DNA of 64,000 nucleotides from Elusimicrobiota bacterium (GTDB taxonomy: Bacteria; Elusimicrobiota; Elusimicrobia; UBA1565; UBA9628). Both the position numbers and the translations under genes were made by a program. The notes below the pieces were generated by a model that had not been told where the DNA came from, did not search any database, and saw only the letters and a program-made list of their open reading frames with translations. The DNA lies in assembly GCA_016218575.1 (NCBI GenBank), contig JACRDN010000017.1, positions 124,001 to 188,000 on the forward strand, in the 5' to 3' direction. Below are positions 50,996 to 59,278 of the stretch, piece by piece (the stretch's first letter is position 1; every line of letters begins with the position of its first letter).

Positions 50996-51650
50996 CCTTG
51001 CTCTCCTGCCGTCGGCTCCTGTCATGGGGCCGGGAAGCCTTCCCGAAGGCTGGGAGCCGTTGACCTTCAAGAGGATCAAGAGCCACACGCGTTACGAATG
51101 GTCGCCCAAGGAGCATGCGATCCATGCGCTTAGTTCCGCGGCGGCATCCGGCCTCATGTATCGGCTGGATCAGGACGCGGTTGAGCTCCCGATCCTTCGC
51201 TGGCGCTGGCGCGTCTCCCATTCGATCCCAAAAGGAGATGAGCAAAGAGGATCGGGCGACGACTATGCCGCGCGGATCTACGTCACCTTCCGCTACGACC
51301 CCTCGAAGGTTGGCGCGGGCACGAGGATCAAGTATGGGCTGGCCAAAGCGCTCTACGGCGAATACCCGCCGCATGCGGGGATCAACTATATCTGGGCCAA
51401 CCGGCTTCCCAAAGGGGAATCAACGCCGAACGCCTACACGAACCGGGTGATGATGATCGCCGTCCGTTCCGGCGACGGAGAAGCCGGGAAATGGAACGCC
51501 GAGGAGCGCAACATCTTGGAAGATTACCGCAGGTTTTTTAAAGAAGACCCGCCTCCTCTGGCCGGCATCGCGATCATGACAGACACAGATAGTACGAGCT
51601 CGCGGGCAGAAGCCTGGTACGCCGATGTCGAGTTGAGGCCATCGCCGTGA
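50967..51650 (+). CDS. DUF3047 family exported protein
   Basis: 227 residues from ATG 50967 with signal peptide MKLLGALVSSLALLPSAPVM. The pattern LPILRWRWRVSHSIPKGDE, DDYAARIYVTFRYDP, INYIWANRLPKGES, PNAYTNRVMMIAVRSGDGEAGKW and GIAIMTDTDSTSSRAEAWYADVEL is diagnostic for DUF3047, a beta-sandwich family of unknown function often exported. It seems complete. Directly after it comes an attC-like site, so gene plus site has the shape of an integron cassette. Confidence 0.85.
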   Translation: MKLLGALVSSLALLPSAPVMGPGSLPEGWEPLTFKRIKSHTRYEWSPKEHAIHALSSAAASGLMYRLDQDAVELPILRWRWRVSHSIPKGDEQRGSGDDYAARIYVTFRYDPSKVGAGTRIKYGLAKALYGEYPPHAGINYIWANRLPKGESTPNAYTNRVMMIAVRSGDGEAGKWNAEERNILEDYRRFFKEDPPPLAGIAIMTDTDSTSSRAEAWYADVELRPSP

Positions 51651-51670
51651 AGAACCGCTGGCCATGACGC

Positions 51671-51728
51671 GCCTGACGCCGTTCGTCAAATCCGCGCTTG
51701 CGCGGTGGCTGAGTTGGCGCCGTTAGGC
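51671..51728 (+). repeat. attC-like (59-base-element-type) recombination site
   Basis: 58 bp bounded by GCCTGAC (51671-51677, R''-like) and GTTAGGC (51722-51728, perfect GTTRRRY core site). Between them are GTTCGTC and a perfect central stem CCGCGC-TT-GCGCGG (51692-51705), and the halves pair imperfectly as in short attC sites. It begins about 20 nt after the stop of the DUF3047 gene, the usual position. The last three bases of the core site (GGC) are shared with the start of the MITE-like element. No integron integrase is in the window. Confidence 0.55.
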
Positions 51729-51993
51729 CCTGTCAAGTAATAATATGATCAATTTGGAGGCCCGAGCTTGAGACGAGTTCGAGGCGCGACGAGGGAGCAT
51801 AGCAGTAGCTATGTGACCAAGGAGCAACGAAGAAATCGGCCAAGCTCGGGCCTCCCCGAAGGGGCCAAGCGCTTTTGGGCTGCGACCGCGTCGCTCGTCG
51901 CTCACATACCGCTGTGGGTATGCTCGCTCCTTGCTCCTTGTCTCGCTCCAAAATCGCTTGGCCAAATTGATCATATTATTACTTGACAGGGCC
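51726..51993. mobile_element. 268-bp MITE-like element with 32-bp perfect terminal inverted repeats
   Basis: Ends GGCCCTGTCAAGTAATAATA at 51726 and its complement ending at 51993; perfect for 32 bp (51726-51757 and 51962-51993). TTA occurs directly on both sides (51723-51725 and 51994-51996), consistent with a 3-bp target duplication. The interior is also partly self-complementary (AGCATAGC-AGTA-GCTATGT and a GCATACC...GGTATG partner). It encodes no convincing protein, so it would need a transposase in trans. With the attC-like site this accounts for most of the 392-nt gap 51651-52042. Confidence 0.78.
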
Positions 51994-52042
51994 TTAGTGC
52001 CTGAAGAACTTTAACCCAAGTTCGGCGGTTTGATAGAGGCTC

Positions 52043-53077
52043 TTAGAAAACCGGAATTAGACCCTCTTCGAGGCTTCCTTCCGGCACTTCGTCGCCGCTC
52101 AAGCCGACCTCGGGCATGGCGGGAAACTGGATGCCGAACTTCTCGATTGTCGCCTTGACCTTCAGCATGGCGCGGCGCCAGGCCTGCTCGCGAGCATTTT
52201 CGGATATGATGCCGAGACCTCCGGATGCTGCGGCGTCCTGCAGGATGCGGTGGTTGTCCAGGAAGCCCGCGGGCAGGTCCCAGAACTTTCCGGGGAATGG
52301 CTTGAACAGGATCATGGACAGGAAGATGAAGCCCGCGCGCAGTTGGCGCGTGACGAAGGCCTTGTGCTCAGGCGGCATGGTTGGGAAGGTGCGCCGGCAT
52401 AGGTGCAAAGCCATGCGCGCGTGGCGCGCTTCATCCTTCGAGACGCTCCTGAAGAGCTGTTGAAAAACCGGGAGCTTGGCCTCTTTCGACATCTCGAAGA
52501 ACAAAGTCGTGGCCGCAACCTCGCCCATTAGAAACGATGTAAACAGGACCTGGAGCGGATACTTTTTGTGCGCCTCGACATAGCCATCCCAGTAGCGTCC
52601 TCCGTTGTAGTAGCCCCACTGGATGTTGGAGTACGCGGCCTTCTCGAGGGGGGTCTTGGGCGTCCACTGGAGGGGGCCGGCTGGCGCGCCGGGAAGGGCG
52701 CCCTGGGTGGCGAGGTGACACACCTCCTCGTGGTTAAGTTCATCGCGCAGGATGCTTGAGAAGCATTGACGCATGCCGTGTTCCTCATGATGCTTGTACA
52801 TTTCGATCAATGCGTGAGCAAAGACTGGGGGCGCGGCCGCGTCGAAAATGCCCAGGATCGAGAACCAGTATCCGATGCCTAGGCGCTCCTCGGCCGAGAT
52901 AGAGGCTTCTTTTAAATTGTGCCAGGGCAGGTTCGCCGGATCCCACGCTTCGCGTTTGGAGAGCTTGAATAACTCGTGGGTGATATGGTCGCCCTCCGGC
53001 CAATCGAGGGGGAATACGTTCGGCTGCTTCGTGCTGGGCGGCGACGGCGCGACAGTAAGCTTTGACGGGTCGAACAT
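52043..53077 (-). CDS. Ferritin-like diiron carboxylate protein (oxygenase-type)
   Basis: 344 residues. Two ExxH motifs in a mostly helical protein: FSSILRDELNHEEVCHLAT (about residue 115) and SVSKDEARHARMALHLC (about residue 225), with extra acidic residues in MGEVAATTLFFEM between them, the arrangement of AurF-like and other ferritin-superfamily diiron oxygenases. No signal peptide. Which substrate it oxidises is unknown. It ends the cox operon strand after the RibF-like gene (18-nt gap), so it may be cotranscribed with a flavin/haem-related set. Confidence 0.65.
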   Translation of the reverse strand: MFDPSKLTVAPSPPSTKQPNVFPLDWPEGDHITHELFKLSKREAWDPANLPWHNLKEASISAEERLGIGYWFSILGIFDAAAPPVFAHALIEMYKHHEEHGMRQCFSSILRDELNHEEVCHLATQGALPGAPAGPLQWTPKTPLEKAAYSNIQWGYYNGGRYWDGYVEAHKKYPLQVLFTSFLMGEVAATTLFFEMSKEAKLPVFQQLFRSVSKDEARHARMALHLCRRTFPTMPPEHKAFVTRQLRAGFIFLSMILFKPFPGKFWDLPAGFLDNHRILQDAAASGGLGIISENAREQAWRRAMLKVKATIEKFGIQFPAMPEVGLSGDEVPEGSLEEGLIPVF

Positions 53078-53095
53078 GTTTCCTCCTGCCGGCGA

Positions 53096-53671
53096 TTATG
53101 CATGCTCCTCGAGCTTTCGCCCCAGGAGTTTTTCCGCTTGCCTTTCGCGCCCTTCTTCGATGAGTCGGCGGATCCTTGAAGCGCTAATCTTCTCTCCGTC
53201 GACGCGGATCAAAGACACTGGATGCACCTTGAACCCCATCTTCGGGGCAAGCTCCTCCAGCGTCTCCACGTCGCCGGCGCGATTCCTGCCGAAACAGAAA
53301 TCCTCCCCAACGTAAACGTCGCTGACTTTTAGTTGCGTGACCAGGACCATGTTGGTGAAGGACTCTGGAGAGAGGCAGGCGAGTTCGTTGGTGAACGGCA
53401 AAAGCACCATGGCGTCCACGCCCATTTTCCTGAGGATGGCTATTCTTCGGGCGGGCGATAAGATGGGTTTGTAAGAATACAGCCGGAGGAATTGCTCGGG
53501 AGCAGGATCAAAGGTTACCACCAGGCAGCGCGTTTTTAGAGCTGCGGCCTTCGCAAGGGCCCGACGGATGACTTCTTGGTGGCCGAGATGTATTCCATCG
53601 AATTTGCCGATAGCGGCGACGGACCGCGGAGCCCATTGCCCCGCTTCAAAGGCGTTTCGGAATATTTTCAT
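53096..53671 (-). CDS. RibF-like FMN adenylyltransferase without riboflavin kinase domain
   Basis: 191 residues. VAAIGKFDGIHLGHQEVIRRAL is the nucleotidyltransferase GxFDGxHxGH motif, followed by VVTFDPAPEQFL, MLLPFTNELACLSPESF, VYVGEDFCFGRNRAGD and ISASRIRRLIEEGR (ISSTxIR-type motif). Ordinary bacterial RibF is about 300 residues with a C-terminal kinase; here the chain stops after the adenylyltransferase, so it would make FAD from FMN but not FMN from riboflavin. A second, full ribF elsewhere in the genome is likely. Confidence 0.82.
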   Translation of the reverse strand: MKIFRNAFEAGQWAPRSVAAIGKFDGIHLGHQEVIRRALAKAAALKTRCLVVTFDPAPEQFLRLYSYKPILSPARRIAILRKMGVDAMVLLPFTNELACLSPESFTNMVLVTQLKVSDVYVGEDFCFGRNRAGDVETLEELAPKMGFKVHPVSLIRVDGEKISASRIRRLIEEGRERQAEKLLGRKLEEHA

Positions 53672-53722
53672 AATGCTTTCACTCTCCGGCGCGCGTCGTC
53701 ATTGGGGCAGCGCTCATCGTGG

Positions 53723-54568
53723 CTATTTCGCGGCTGCCAAGAGCAGGGAATAGATGGACGGCAGATAGACCAGGGACGCGAGGAATACTTGCCTGGCGCT
53801 TTTTTCGGAAATACCCCACAAAGGCCTAAGTCCCACCGCCATGGAGATAGCCCCCAGGGCCAAGGCCCCCGCGAGATAACCCGCCCCGACAAGGCCGAGG
53901 GCATAAGGGAGGAGGCTTATAAGGACCAGGACGGAGGAAGTCGCGCCCATCTGCCAGGCTATGGAGAAACCGCTCGAATCGGCTAGGCTCGGCACGCGAA
54001 ATCCGGCCCGCGCGTAGTCCTCCTTGTATATCCAGGACAGAGCCAGGAAGTGGGGAATCTGCCACAAAAACTGGATGGCATAGAGCACCCAGGCCGTCGG
54101 GCCCAGTGTCCCTCGCGCAGCTGCCCAGCCGATCAGAGGGGGTATCGCGCCGGGGACCGCGCCTATCCATGTGGCCAGGGAGGTCTTGCGTTTGAGCGGC
54201 GTGTAAATCAGGAGATAGCTCAGCAAGGTAAAAGCGGTCAAAAGGCAGGAGATACCGTTCACCCGCCATATTAGGACCAGGCCGCCCAGAGTGGCGCAAA
54301 CCAACCCAAAGGCGCTGGCCGGCCCGGACTCCACGTTGCCTTGAGGCAGGGGCCTTCCCCGGGTCCGCCGCATCAGGGAGTCCTCTTTGATCTCCATCAC
54401 CTGATTAAGGCATCCCGTGGCGGCCGAGGCCAAGGCGACACCGAGGGACGTCCACAAAAGGCGCGACCAGTCCACGGGCCTTTCCGAGGCGAGCAGGAAT
54501 CCCACCAGGGTGGTGACGACGACCAGGCCCGTGATTCGCGGCTTTGTCAGCGCCAAATAATTATTCAT
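53723..54568 (-). CDS. ctaB: Protohaem IX farnesyltransferase (haem O synthase)
   Basis: 281 residues from ATG 54568 (GGAG 8 nt upstream); the longer upstream frame is non-coding leader. UbiA-type prenyltransferase with about nine helices: YLALTKPRITGLVVVTTLVGF, GCLNQVMEIKEDSLMRRTRGRPLP (NxxxDxxxDxxMxRTxxRP-like), then YTPLKRKTSLATWIGAVPGAIPPLIGW. Makes haem O for the oxidase encoded upstream. No ctaA (haem A synthase) is visible in the window. Confidence 0.94.
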   Translation of the reverse strand: MNNYLALTKPRITGLVVVTTLVGFLLASERPVDWSRLLWTSLGVALASAATGCLNQVMEIKEDSLMRRTRGRPLPQGNVESGPASAFGLVCATLGGLVLIWRVNGISCLLTAFTLLSYLLIYTPLKRKTSLATWIGAVPGAIPPLIGWAAARGTLGPTAWVLYAIQFLWQIPHFLALSWIYKEDYARAGFRVPSLADSSGFSIAWQMGATSSVLVLISLLPYALGLVGAGYLAGALALGAISMAVGLRPLWGISEKSARQVFLASLVYLPSIYSLLLAAAK

Positions 54569-54629
54569 TGGGTCTCCATCAGGTGAAGCGCGGATATGCC
54601 GATCATGCCCGGCTTGGCCCGCGCTGGTT

Positions 54630-56390
54630 TCAGGCGGGGACGCCGAAATCATAGGGGGCCTCATTTGACACGGGTACCGCCTGGAAGTTGCCATGAGGTG
54701 GCGGAGAGGATGTTCGCCATTCGAGGGTCTTGGCCTCCCATGGATTGTCCCCAGCCGCTTCGCCATCCCTAAGCGAGCGAATGAGGTTATAGAGGAAGAT
54801 AATCGCCGAGGCCGCGATCAAGAGCGCCGCCGCGCTGACGAAAGCCTGAACGGAGTTCATCCACTCTGGAAAGTCCGAGACCCGGCGGCGCATGCCCAAG
54901 GTCCCCAGCCAGAACATCGGGATGAAAGTGGCGTTGAAGCCCACGAACATGAGACCAGCCTGGAGCTTGGCCAGGGTCTCGTTTAGTTTGCGGCCGGTCA
55001 TTTTTGGGTACCAGTATGTAAAAGCCGCGAAGAACCCGAACACCGCTCCTCCCATGATCGTGAAGTGGAAGTGCGCGACCACGAACCAGGTGTCGTGCAG
55101 ATGGAAGTCGGTCGGCGCGTCGGCGAGCGGAATGCCGGTGAGGCCTCCGATCAGGAAGTTTAAAATCATGGCCAGCGCCCACAGCATGGGCGCGTCGAAA
55201 CGTATCTTGGCGCGCCACAGCGTCCCCAGAGCAGCGAGGAACACCACGCCCGTCGGGATGGAGATCAATTCCGTGTTGATCATGAAAGGCAGCTTCAGGA
55301 GCGCCCACATGCCGGAGGTGAACATGTGGTGAGCCCAAACGACGAAGCTCAAGGCCACGATGGCCAGTAACGCCGCAACGACCAGTCGATAGGCGAAGAG
55401 CGGCTTGCGGCAGAATACCGGCAGGATCTCCAAGATCGCGCCGAAGGCCGGCAGGATCATGATGTAAACGGCGGGGTGCGAATAGAACCAGAATAGATGC
55501 TGATAGAGGAGTGCTGTTCCCCCCAGGCTCGGGTTAAAGAAGGTCGTGTGCAGGACCCGGTCGAAGGTCACCATTATGAGGGAAGCGGCGACCACCGATG
55601 TGCCTAGGAGTTGGATGATGGCGGTGGAGAGAATGGCCCATGAGAAGATGGGCACGCGCGACCAGACCAGGCCCCTGGCGCGCAAGGCGACCACGGTGGC
55701 CACGAAGTTCACGCCGCTGAAAATGGAGGAAAAGCCCACGGTTATGAATGCGAGCAGGAAGAGCTGCTTGCCGATGGTTGATCCCATGGTTGACAGCGGG
55801 GCATAGGCCGCCCAGCCGAAATCCAGGCCACCGAAGAACGGGGTTGCCAGCAAGAGTGCTACCGCCGGCGGTAAAAGCCAAAAGCTGAGAGCGTTCATGC
55901 GCGGGAAAGCCATGTCTGGCGCGCCCAGCTGCAGCGGCACGACGAAATTGCCGATGCCGCCCGCTGTCGCGATCAAAGCCACCACGACCATACCGATGCC
56001 GTGAAGGGTCATGATGGTCGTGTAGCGCTCGTTGCTCATGAACTGCAGGCCGCTGCGGGTCAGTTCCGCGCGCATCAGCAAAGCCATGACACCCGAGAAG
56101 AGGAAGACGACGAGCGCTGCGGCCGTGTATTGGACGCCCACGGCTTTGTGGTCCGTGTCGAAAGTCAGGTAGCGCAGCGCGCCGTGGCGCTGGGGGGGCT
56201 CGGCCCCCGCCGCCCATGAGCGCAGGGCCGTTCCGCCGCCGACCAGGCCGAGAAAAGTCGGAAGTCCCGCCAGATAGCCCAGCACGATCGCGCCCTGGTT
56301 TCCAAGCGTGCCGGAAAGCAGCCATCCTCCCAGGCCGCAGACGGCGGCTCCGGCGAGCAGGGCCGCAAGAAAGTTGATGATCGGATTCAT
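54630..56390 (-). CDS. ctaD: Cytochrome c oxidase subunit I, A2 (caa3-like) type
   Basis: 586 residues. Low-spin haem ligand in TIMTLHGIGMVV, CuB His and cross-linked Tyr in FWFYSHPAVYIMILPAFG, CuB His pair in WAHHMFTSGMW, high- and low-spin haem ligands in HDTWFVVAHFHFTIMGG. The YSHPxV motif in place of GHPEV marks the A2 subfamily (no helix VI glutamate), as in Thermus and Rhodothermus caa3 oxidases. The first about 60 residues form two extra membrane helices ahead of the core. Terminal electron acceptor pump in the inner membrane. Confidence 0.95.
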   Translation of the reverse strand: MNPIINFLAALLAGAAVCGLGGWLLSGTLGNQGAIVLGYLAGLPTFLGLVGGGTALRSWAAGAEPPQRHGALRYLTFDTDHKAVGVQYTAAALVVFLFSGVMALLMRAELTRSGLQFMSNERYTTIMTLHGIGMVVVALIATAGGIGNFVVPLQLGAPDMAFPRMNALSFWLLPPAVALLLATPFFGGLDFGWAAYAPLSTMGSTIGKQLFLLAFITVGFSSIFSGVNFVATVVALRARGLVWSRVPIFSWAILSTAIIQLLGTSVVAASLIMVTFDRVLHTTFFNPSLGGTALLYQHLFWFYSHPAVYIMILPAFGAILEILPVFCRKPLFAYRLVVAALLAIVALSFVVWAHHMFTSGMWALLKLPFMINTELISIPTGVVFLAALGTLWRAKIRFDAPMLWALAMILNFLIGGLTGIPLADAPTDFHLHDTWFVVAHFHFTIMGGAVFGFFAAFTYWYPKMTGRKLNETLAKLQAGLMFVGFNATFIPMFWLGTLGMRRRVSDFPEWMNSVQAFVSAAALLIAASAIIFLYNLIRSLRDGEAAGDNPWEAKTLEWRTSSPPPHGNFQAVPVSNEAPYDFGVPA

Positions 56391-56401
56391 GGTTTTTCTC
56401 C

Positions 56402-57112
56402 CTAGAAAGAATCGCCTTCCAGACTTTTCTCGAAGCCTTCATGGTCGACAACCTGTACGATCGAGATCATGTCGGTGTGGTCGATCCCGCAGAGCTGGTT
56501 GCACAAAAGAGTGTATTGGCCGATTTTCGTCGGAGTGAGGATGAGGGGGATGACCTTGCCGGGCACTGCGTCCTGTTTGACGCGGAATTCCGGCACCCAG
56601 AAGGAGTGCACGACGTCCTTGGAGGTGAGGATGATTCGGTGCCGCTTGCCGCGCTCCATGACGAGCGCAGAGCCGTAGGTTTTGTACTGAGGGTAATAAA
56701 ACTCCCAGCTGAACCTTTCGGCGCGGACCTCTATGTCGATGTCTGCTTCTGGATTGCCGATGAGCGCGCGCAACTCTTTTGCGCCCAAAGCTGCCAGACC
56801 CAAGGTCAGGGCGACGCTGACGAGAATCCAGGCGGCTTCGACCAAATGCCCGCGGCTGCTCTCAAACCGCGCTCCCTGCTCCTCGCGCCGGTTCGCGCGA
56901 AAGGCCCATAGACAGTAAAGGATGAAGGCGACGATGAGAGCGTAGATCGCGCCTTCGACGATCAAAAGCCCGTTCCATATCGAATCCACATAGGCCGCCT
57001 GCGCCGAGGCTGCCTCGGGCATCATGGGAAATCGAGTGAACAAGGCGTAGAGCCCCCATGAGATGAGGGCTCCGGTTGCGGCAATGACTGGGACGGCTGA
57101 TTTTCTTTTCAT
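56402..57112 (-). CDS. ctaC: Cytochrome c oxidase subunit II (CuA subunit)
   Basis: 236 residues. Two N-terminal membrane helices, then a cupredoxin domain with the CuA site: His in VVHSFWVPEFRVKQDAVPG and Cys-x3-Cys-x3-His-x2-Met in LLCNQLCGIDHTDM. No fused cytochrome c domain follows, so the caa3 label rests on subunit I type only. Overlaps the SCO stop by 4 nt. Confidence 0.95.
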   Translation of the reverse strand: MKRKSAVPVIAATGALISWGLYALFTRFPMMPEAASAQAAYVDSIWNGLLIVEGAIYALIVAFILYCLWAFRANRREEQGARFESSRGHLVEAAWILVSVALTLGLAALGAKELRALIGNPEADIDIEVRAERFSWEFYYPQYKTYGSALVMERGKRHRIILTSKDVVHSFWVPEFRVKQDAVPGKVIPLILTPTKIGQYTLLCNQLCGIDHTDMISIVQVVDHEGFEKSLEGDSF

Positions 57113-57690
57113 GCACCTGCCTCCAGGAGCCGCAGAGCGTCGCGCGCCAAGGCGGCGTTGTCTAAAGCGCTCAAGCCGTCGTAAAAGCCGCGAATGGCCC
57201 CTTTGCGGTCAACGAGCACGAAACGAGTGCTGTGCGTGACGCGATTCTCCGGAGGGGCTTGGGGATCGACCGACATGTGTTGACGAAAGCCCGCGAAGAG
57301 AAGGCGGTAAGTCTCCGTAGTCGTGCCGCGCAGAAACAGCCAGCGGGGAGTTCTCGCGCCGAAGGCCGCAGCGTACTGGCGCAGACGCGAAGGCGTATCG
57401 CCTTCAGGATCCACGGTGATGGTTAAGAGGCGCACCTGGGGCGGAAGTTTCCTTGAAAGCTCCGCCATGCGCTGGGAGAGCAGCGGGCAGGGGCCGCCGC
57501 AGCGGGTGAAGATGAAATCCACGACCCACACGCTACCGAGCATGTCGGCGCGGCTAAACGGCGTTTCAGTCCTGGGGCCGACCGCCGTCATCGTAAAATC
57601 GGGCAGGACGGCCAAGACCTCCGGCAGGCGAAGGCCCCTGCCGCAGGCCGCCGCCAGCATCAATGCCGCTAGAGGCAATATTTTTTTCAA
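57109..57690 (-). CDS. SCO1/SenC-like copper chaperone lipoprotein
   Basis: 193 residues from TTG 57690 (GGAGG 11 nt upstream). Lipobox LMLAAAC at residue about 17. SCO fold: DFTMTAVGPRTETPF, copper-binding Cys-x3-Cys in IFTRCGGPCPLLS, ITVDPEGDTPSRL, and the third ligand His in RVTHSTRFVLVDRKG. Loads CuA of subunit II. An ATG-started longer frame would precede the signal sequence with unlikely residues. Confidence 0.88.
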   Translation of the reverse strand: MKKILPLAALMLAAACGRGLRLPEVLAVLPDFTMTAVGPRTETPFSRADMLGSVWVVDFIFTRCGGPCPLLSQRMAELSRKLPPQVRLLTITVDPEGDTPSRLRQYAAAFGARTPRWLFLRGTTTETYRLLFAGFRQHMSVDPQAPPENRVTHSTRFVLVDRKGAIRGFYDGLSALDNAALARDALRLLEAGA

Positions 57691-57695
57691 AGCGC

Positions 57696-57995
57696 TCAGA
57701 GCCTCCGGAAGGTCAGGTCTGGGAATATCCCAACCAGCAGGATCATCACCGCGAGCACTCCCGCGCCCAGAATGACCCAAGTCAGAGCCCGTTCGCGGCG
57801 GAGTCCCATGTAGTAGAAACCAATCAGGCTCGCCTTGAGAGAGGCGATGATGACGGCGATGGAGATGGCCATCAATCGGCCGTTGCGCCCCAGCATGCCG
57901 GCCGCGAGCGTGGCGGCCGTCAGGGCGAGGAGAGCGACATATACGGCGAGGCTGATGCCGTCTTCCGACTCCGTTTCGTTGATAGGCTGGTTCAT
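57696..57995 (-). CDS. ctaF: Cytochrome c oxidase subunit IV (CtaF/CyoD-like)
   Basis: 99 residues with three membrane helices: ISLAVYVALLALTAATLAAG, LMAISIAVIIASLKASLIGFYYMGL and WVILGAGVLAVMILLVGIF. The KASLIGFYYMGLR segment is typical of bacterial subunit IV. It helps assembly of the oxidase. It starts 13 nt after ctaE ends. Confidence 0.88.
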   Translation of the reverse strand: MNQPINETESEDGISLAVYVALLALTAATLAAGMLGRNGRLMAISIAVIIASLKASLIGFYYMGLRRERALTWVILGAGVLAVMILLVGIFPDLTFRRL

Positions 57996-58008
57996 GAAAT
58001 GTTCCCTC

Positions 58009-58638
58009 TTATATCAGGTAGAACAGCGGAAAAAGAAAAACCCAGACGACATCGACAAAATGCCAGTAGATTCCCGCGTATTCGGCCTTGCGCGCCAGAA
58101 CTTCGGCGGGGGCGTTATCTGGCACCGAGAGCACAACGGAGTTCCAGACCAGACCGACCACGACGTGCAGGGCGTGCAGGCTCGTCATGAGATAGTAATA
58201 GGAAAGGAATATCGAAAGCCCGGGGTTGGCCTTGGCGAGTTCGGAACCAGGGTAGTACCCATGAGATATCTTGAGGGAGTATTCGCAAGCTTTGACCGCA
58301 AGAAAGCCGGCGCCGAGCAGGATCGTCGCTATGAGATTGGCGCGGAATCGCGCGCGGTTGCCGCGCTGCGCGCCCAAGATGGCCCGCACCATGGTGTAAG
58401 AACTTGTCAGGAGGAGAACGGTGTTGAGCGCGGCCAGCGTCAACCCCGGCAGGTGTCCGGCCTCGGGCCAAGCGCTCACACCCAGCGCGCAGTCGGCGTT
58501 GCCCAGCCGCGTGCTGACGTAGGAAGCGAAGAATGCTCCAAACAGCATGATCTCCGAAAGAATAAAAAGCCAAAGCCCCAGCCTGCCGGCATCTGCCTCG
58601 CTCCATGATGACTCTTCAGTGGCGGCCGCGATCTCCAT
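58009..58638 (-). CDS. ctaE: Cytochrome c oxidase subunit III
   Basis: 209 residues, five helices, the short form of bacterial quinol/caa3 oxidases: RLGLWLFILSEIMLFGAFFASYV, AALNTVLLLTSSYTMVRAI, GAGFLAVKACEYSLKISHG (conserved Glu in KxxEY), YYLMTSLHALHVVVGL and YWHFVDVVWVFLFPLFYL. Second gene of the operon, 11 nt after the Rrf2 regulator. Confidence 0.94.
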   Translation of the reverse strand: MEIAAATEESSWSEADAGRLGLWLFILSEIMLFGAFFASYVSTRLGNADCALGVSAWPEAGHLPGLTLAALNTVLLLTSSYTMVRAILGAQRGNRARFRANLIATILLGAGFLAVKACEYSLKISHGYYPGSELAKANPGLSIFLSYYYLMTSLHALHVVVGLVWNSVVLSVPDNAPAEVLARKAEYAGIYWHFVDVVWVFLFPLFYLI

Positions 58639-58649
58639 GGAATTCCTCC

Positions 58650-59108
58650 CTAGATGTGTTCCATATTGGGATAAGGGTGTTTTTGCAAGGCTTTAGCCAT
58701 GTCGGCCAACGTCGTTTGCCCCAGCTCGTTGCGCACCCTTTCTTCTTTCTCCCGTAGCGGGCAATAAACCTCGCAACGGGGCCCGTCGCAGCGGCGCGCC
58801 GGATAAAAAACGCAAAGCTCCCTCCAGTAACTTCCCTCGCAGGCCTCGATAATGGCTAAGAGGGATATTTCTTCGGGAGGTCGAGCCAAGACGACTCCTC
58901 CGTCGGGTCCCTTCTTGGATCGAGCGATGCCGGCTTTGACGCACTGCGCCAGGATCTTGGAGAGAAAGCTCTTCGGGATTTCCTGTTCCTGCGCCAAGGT
59001 TCGCACCGATGTAGGCGCCGAATCCGAGGCGTTCAATGACAGGGCCAGCCGGGCCAAGGCGGCTATGGCGTACTCGCCCGTTCGCGTTAAATTAAGGCAT
59101 CTTGCCAT
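58650..59108 (-). CDS. Rrf2-family transcriptional regulator heading the cox operon
   Basis: 152 residues from ATG 59108. Rrf2 winged helix: CLNLTRTGEYAIAALARLAL, SVRTLAQEQEIPKSFLSKILAQCVKAGIARSKKGPDGGVVLARPPEEISLLAIIEACEG. Four or more cysteines follow (ELCVFYPARRCDGPRCEVYCPL), more than the three usual Fe-S ligands, so an iron-sulfur sensor of O2, NO or redox state is likely. Its place as first gene implies autoregulation and control of the oxidase. Confidence 0.9.
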   Translation of the reverse strand: MARCLNLTRTGEYAIAALARLALSLNASDSAPTSVRTLAQEQEIPKSFLSKILAQCVKAGIARSKKGPDGGVVLARPPEEISLLAIIEACEGSYWRELCVFYPARRCDGPRCEVYCPLREKEERVRNELGQTTLADMAKALQKHPYPNMEHI

Positions 59109-59278
59109 TAGTGGATATTGGCGGTCCTTTAAGTCCGCCACTGACTTTGTCGCAACGATTCCGCCAGCAGGGCGCCTTACCCGGCGAGCCGCGGACCTTC
59201 CTGGGAGCGGTGGCATTATCAGCGTCTTATATTGGTAGAATCGATGTCGAATTCAGGCAAGAAATCGGAGGTGCTATC

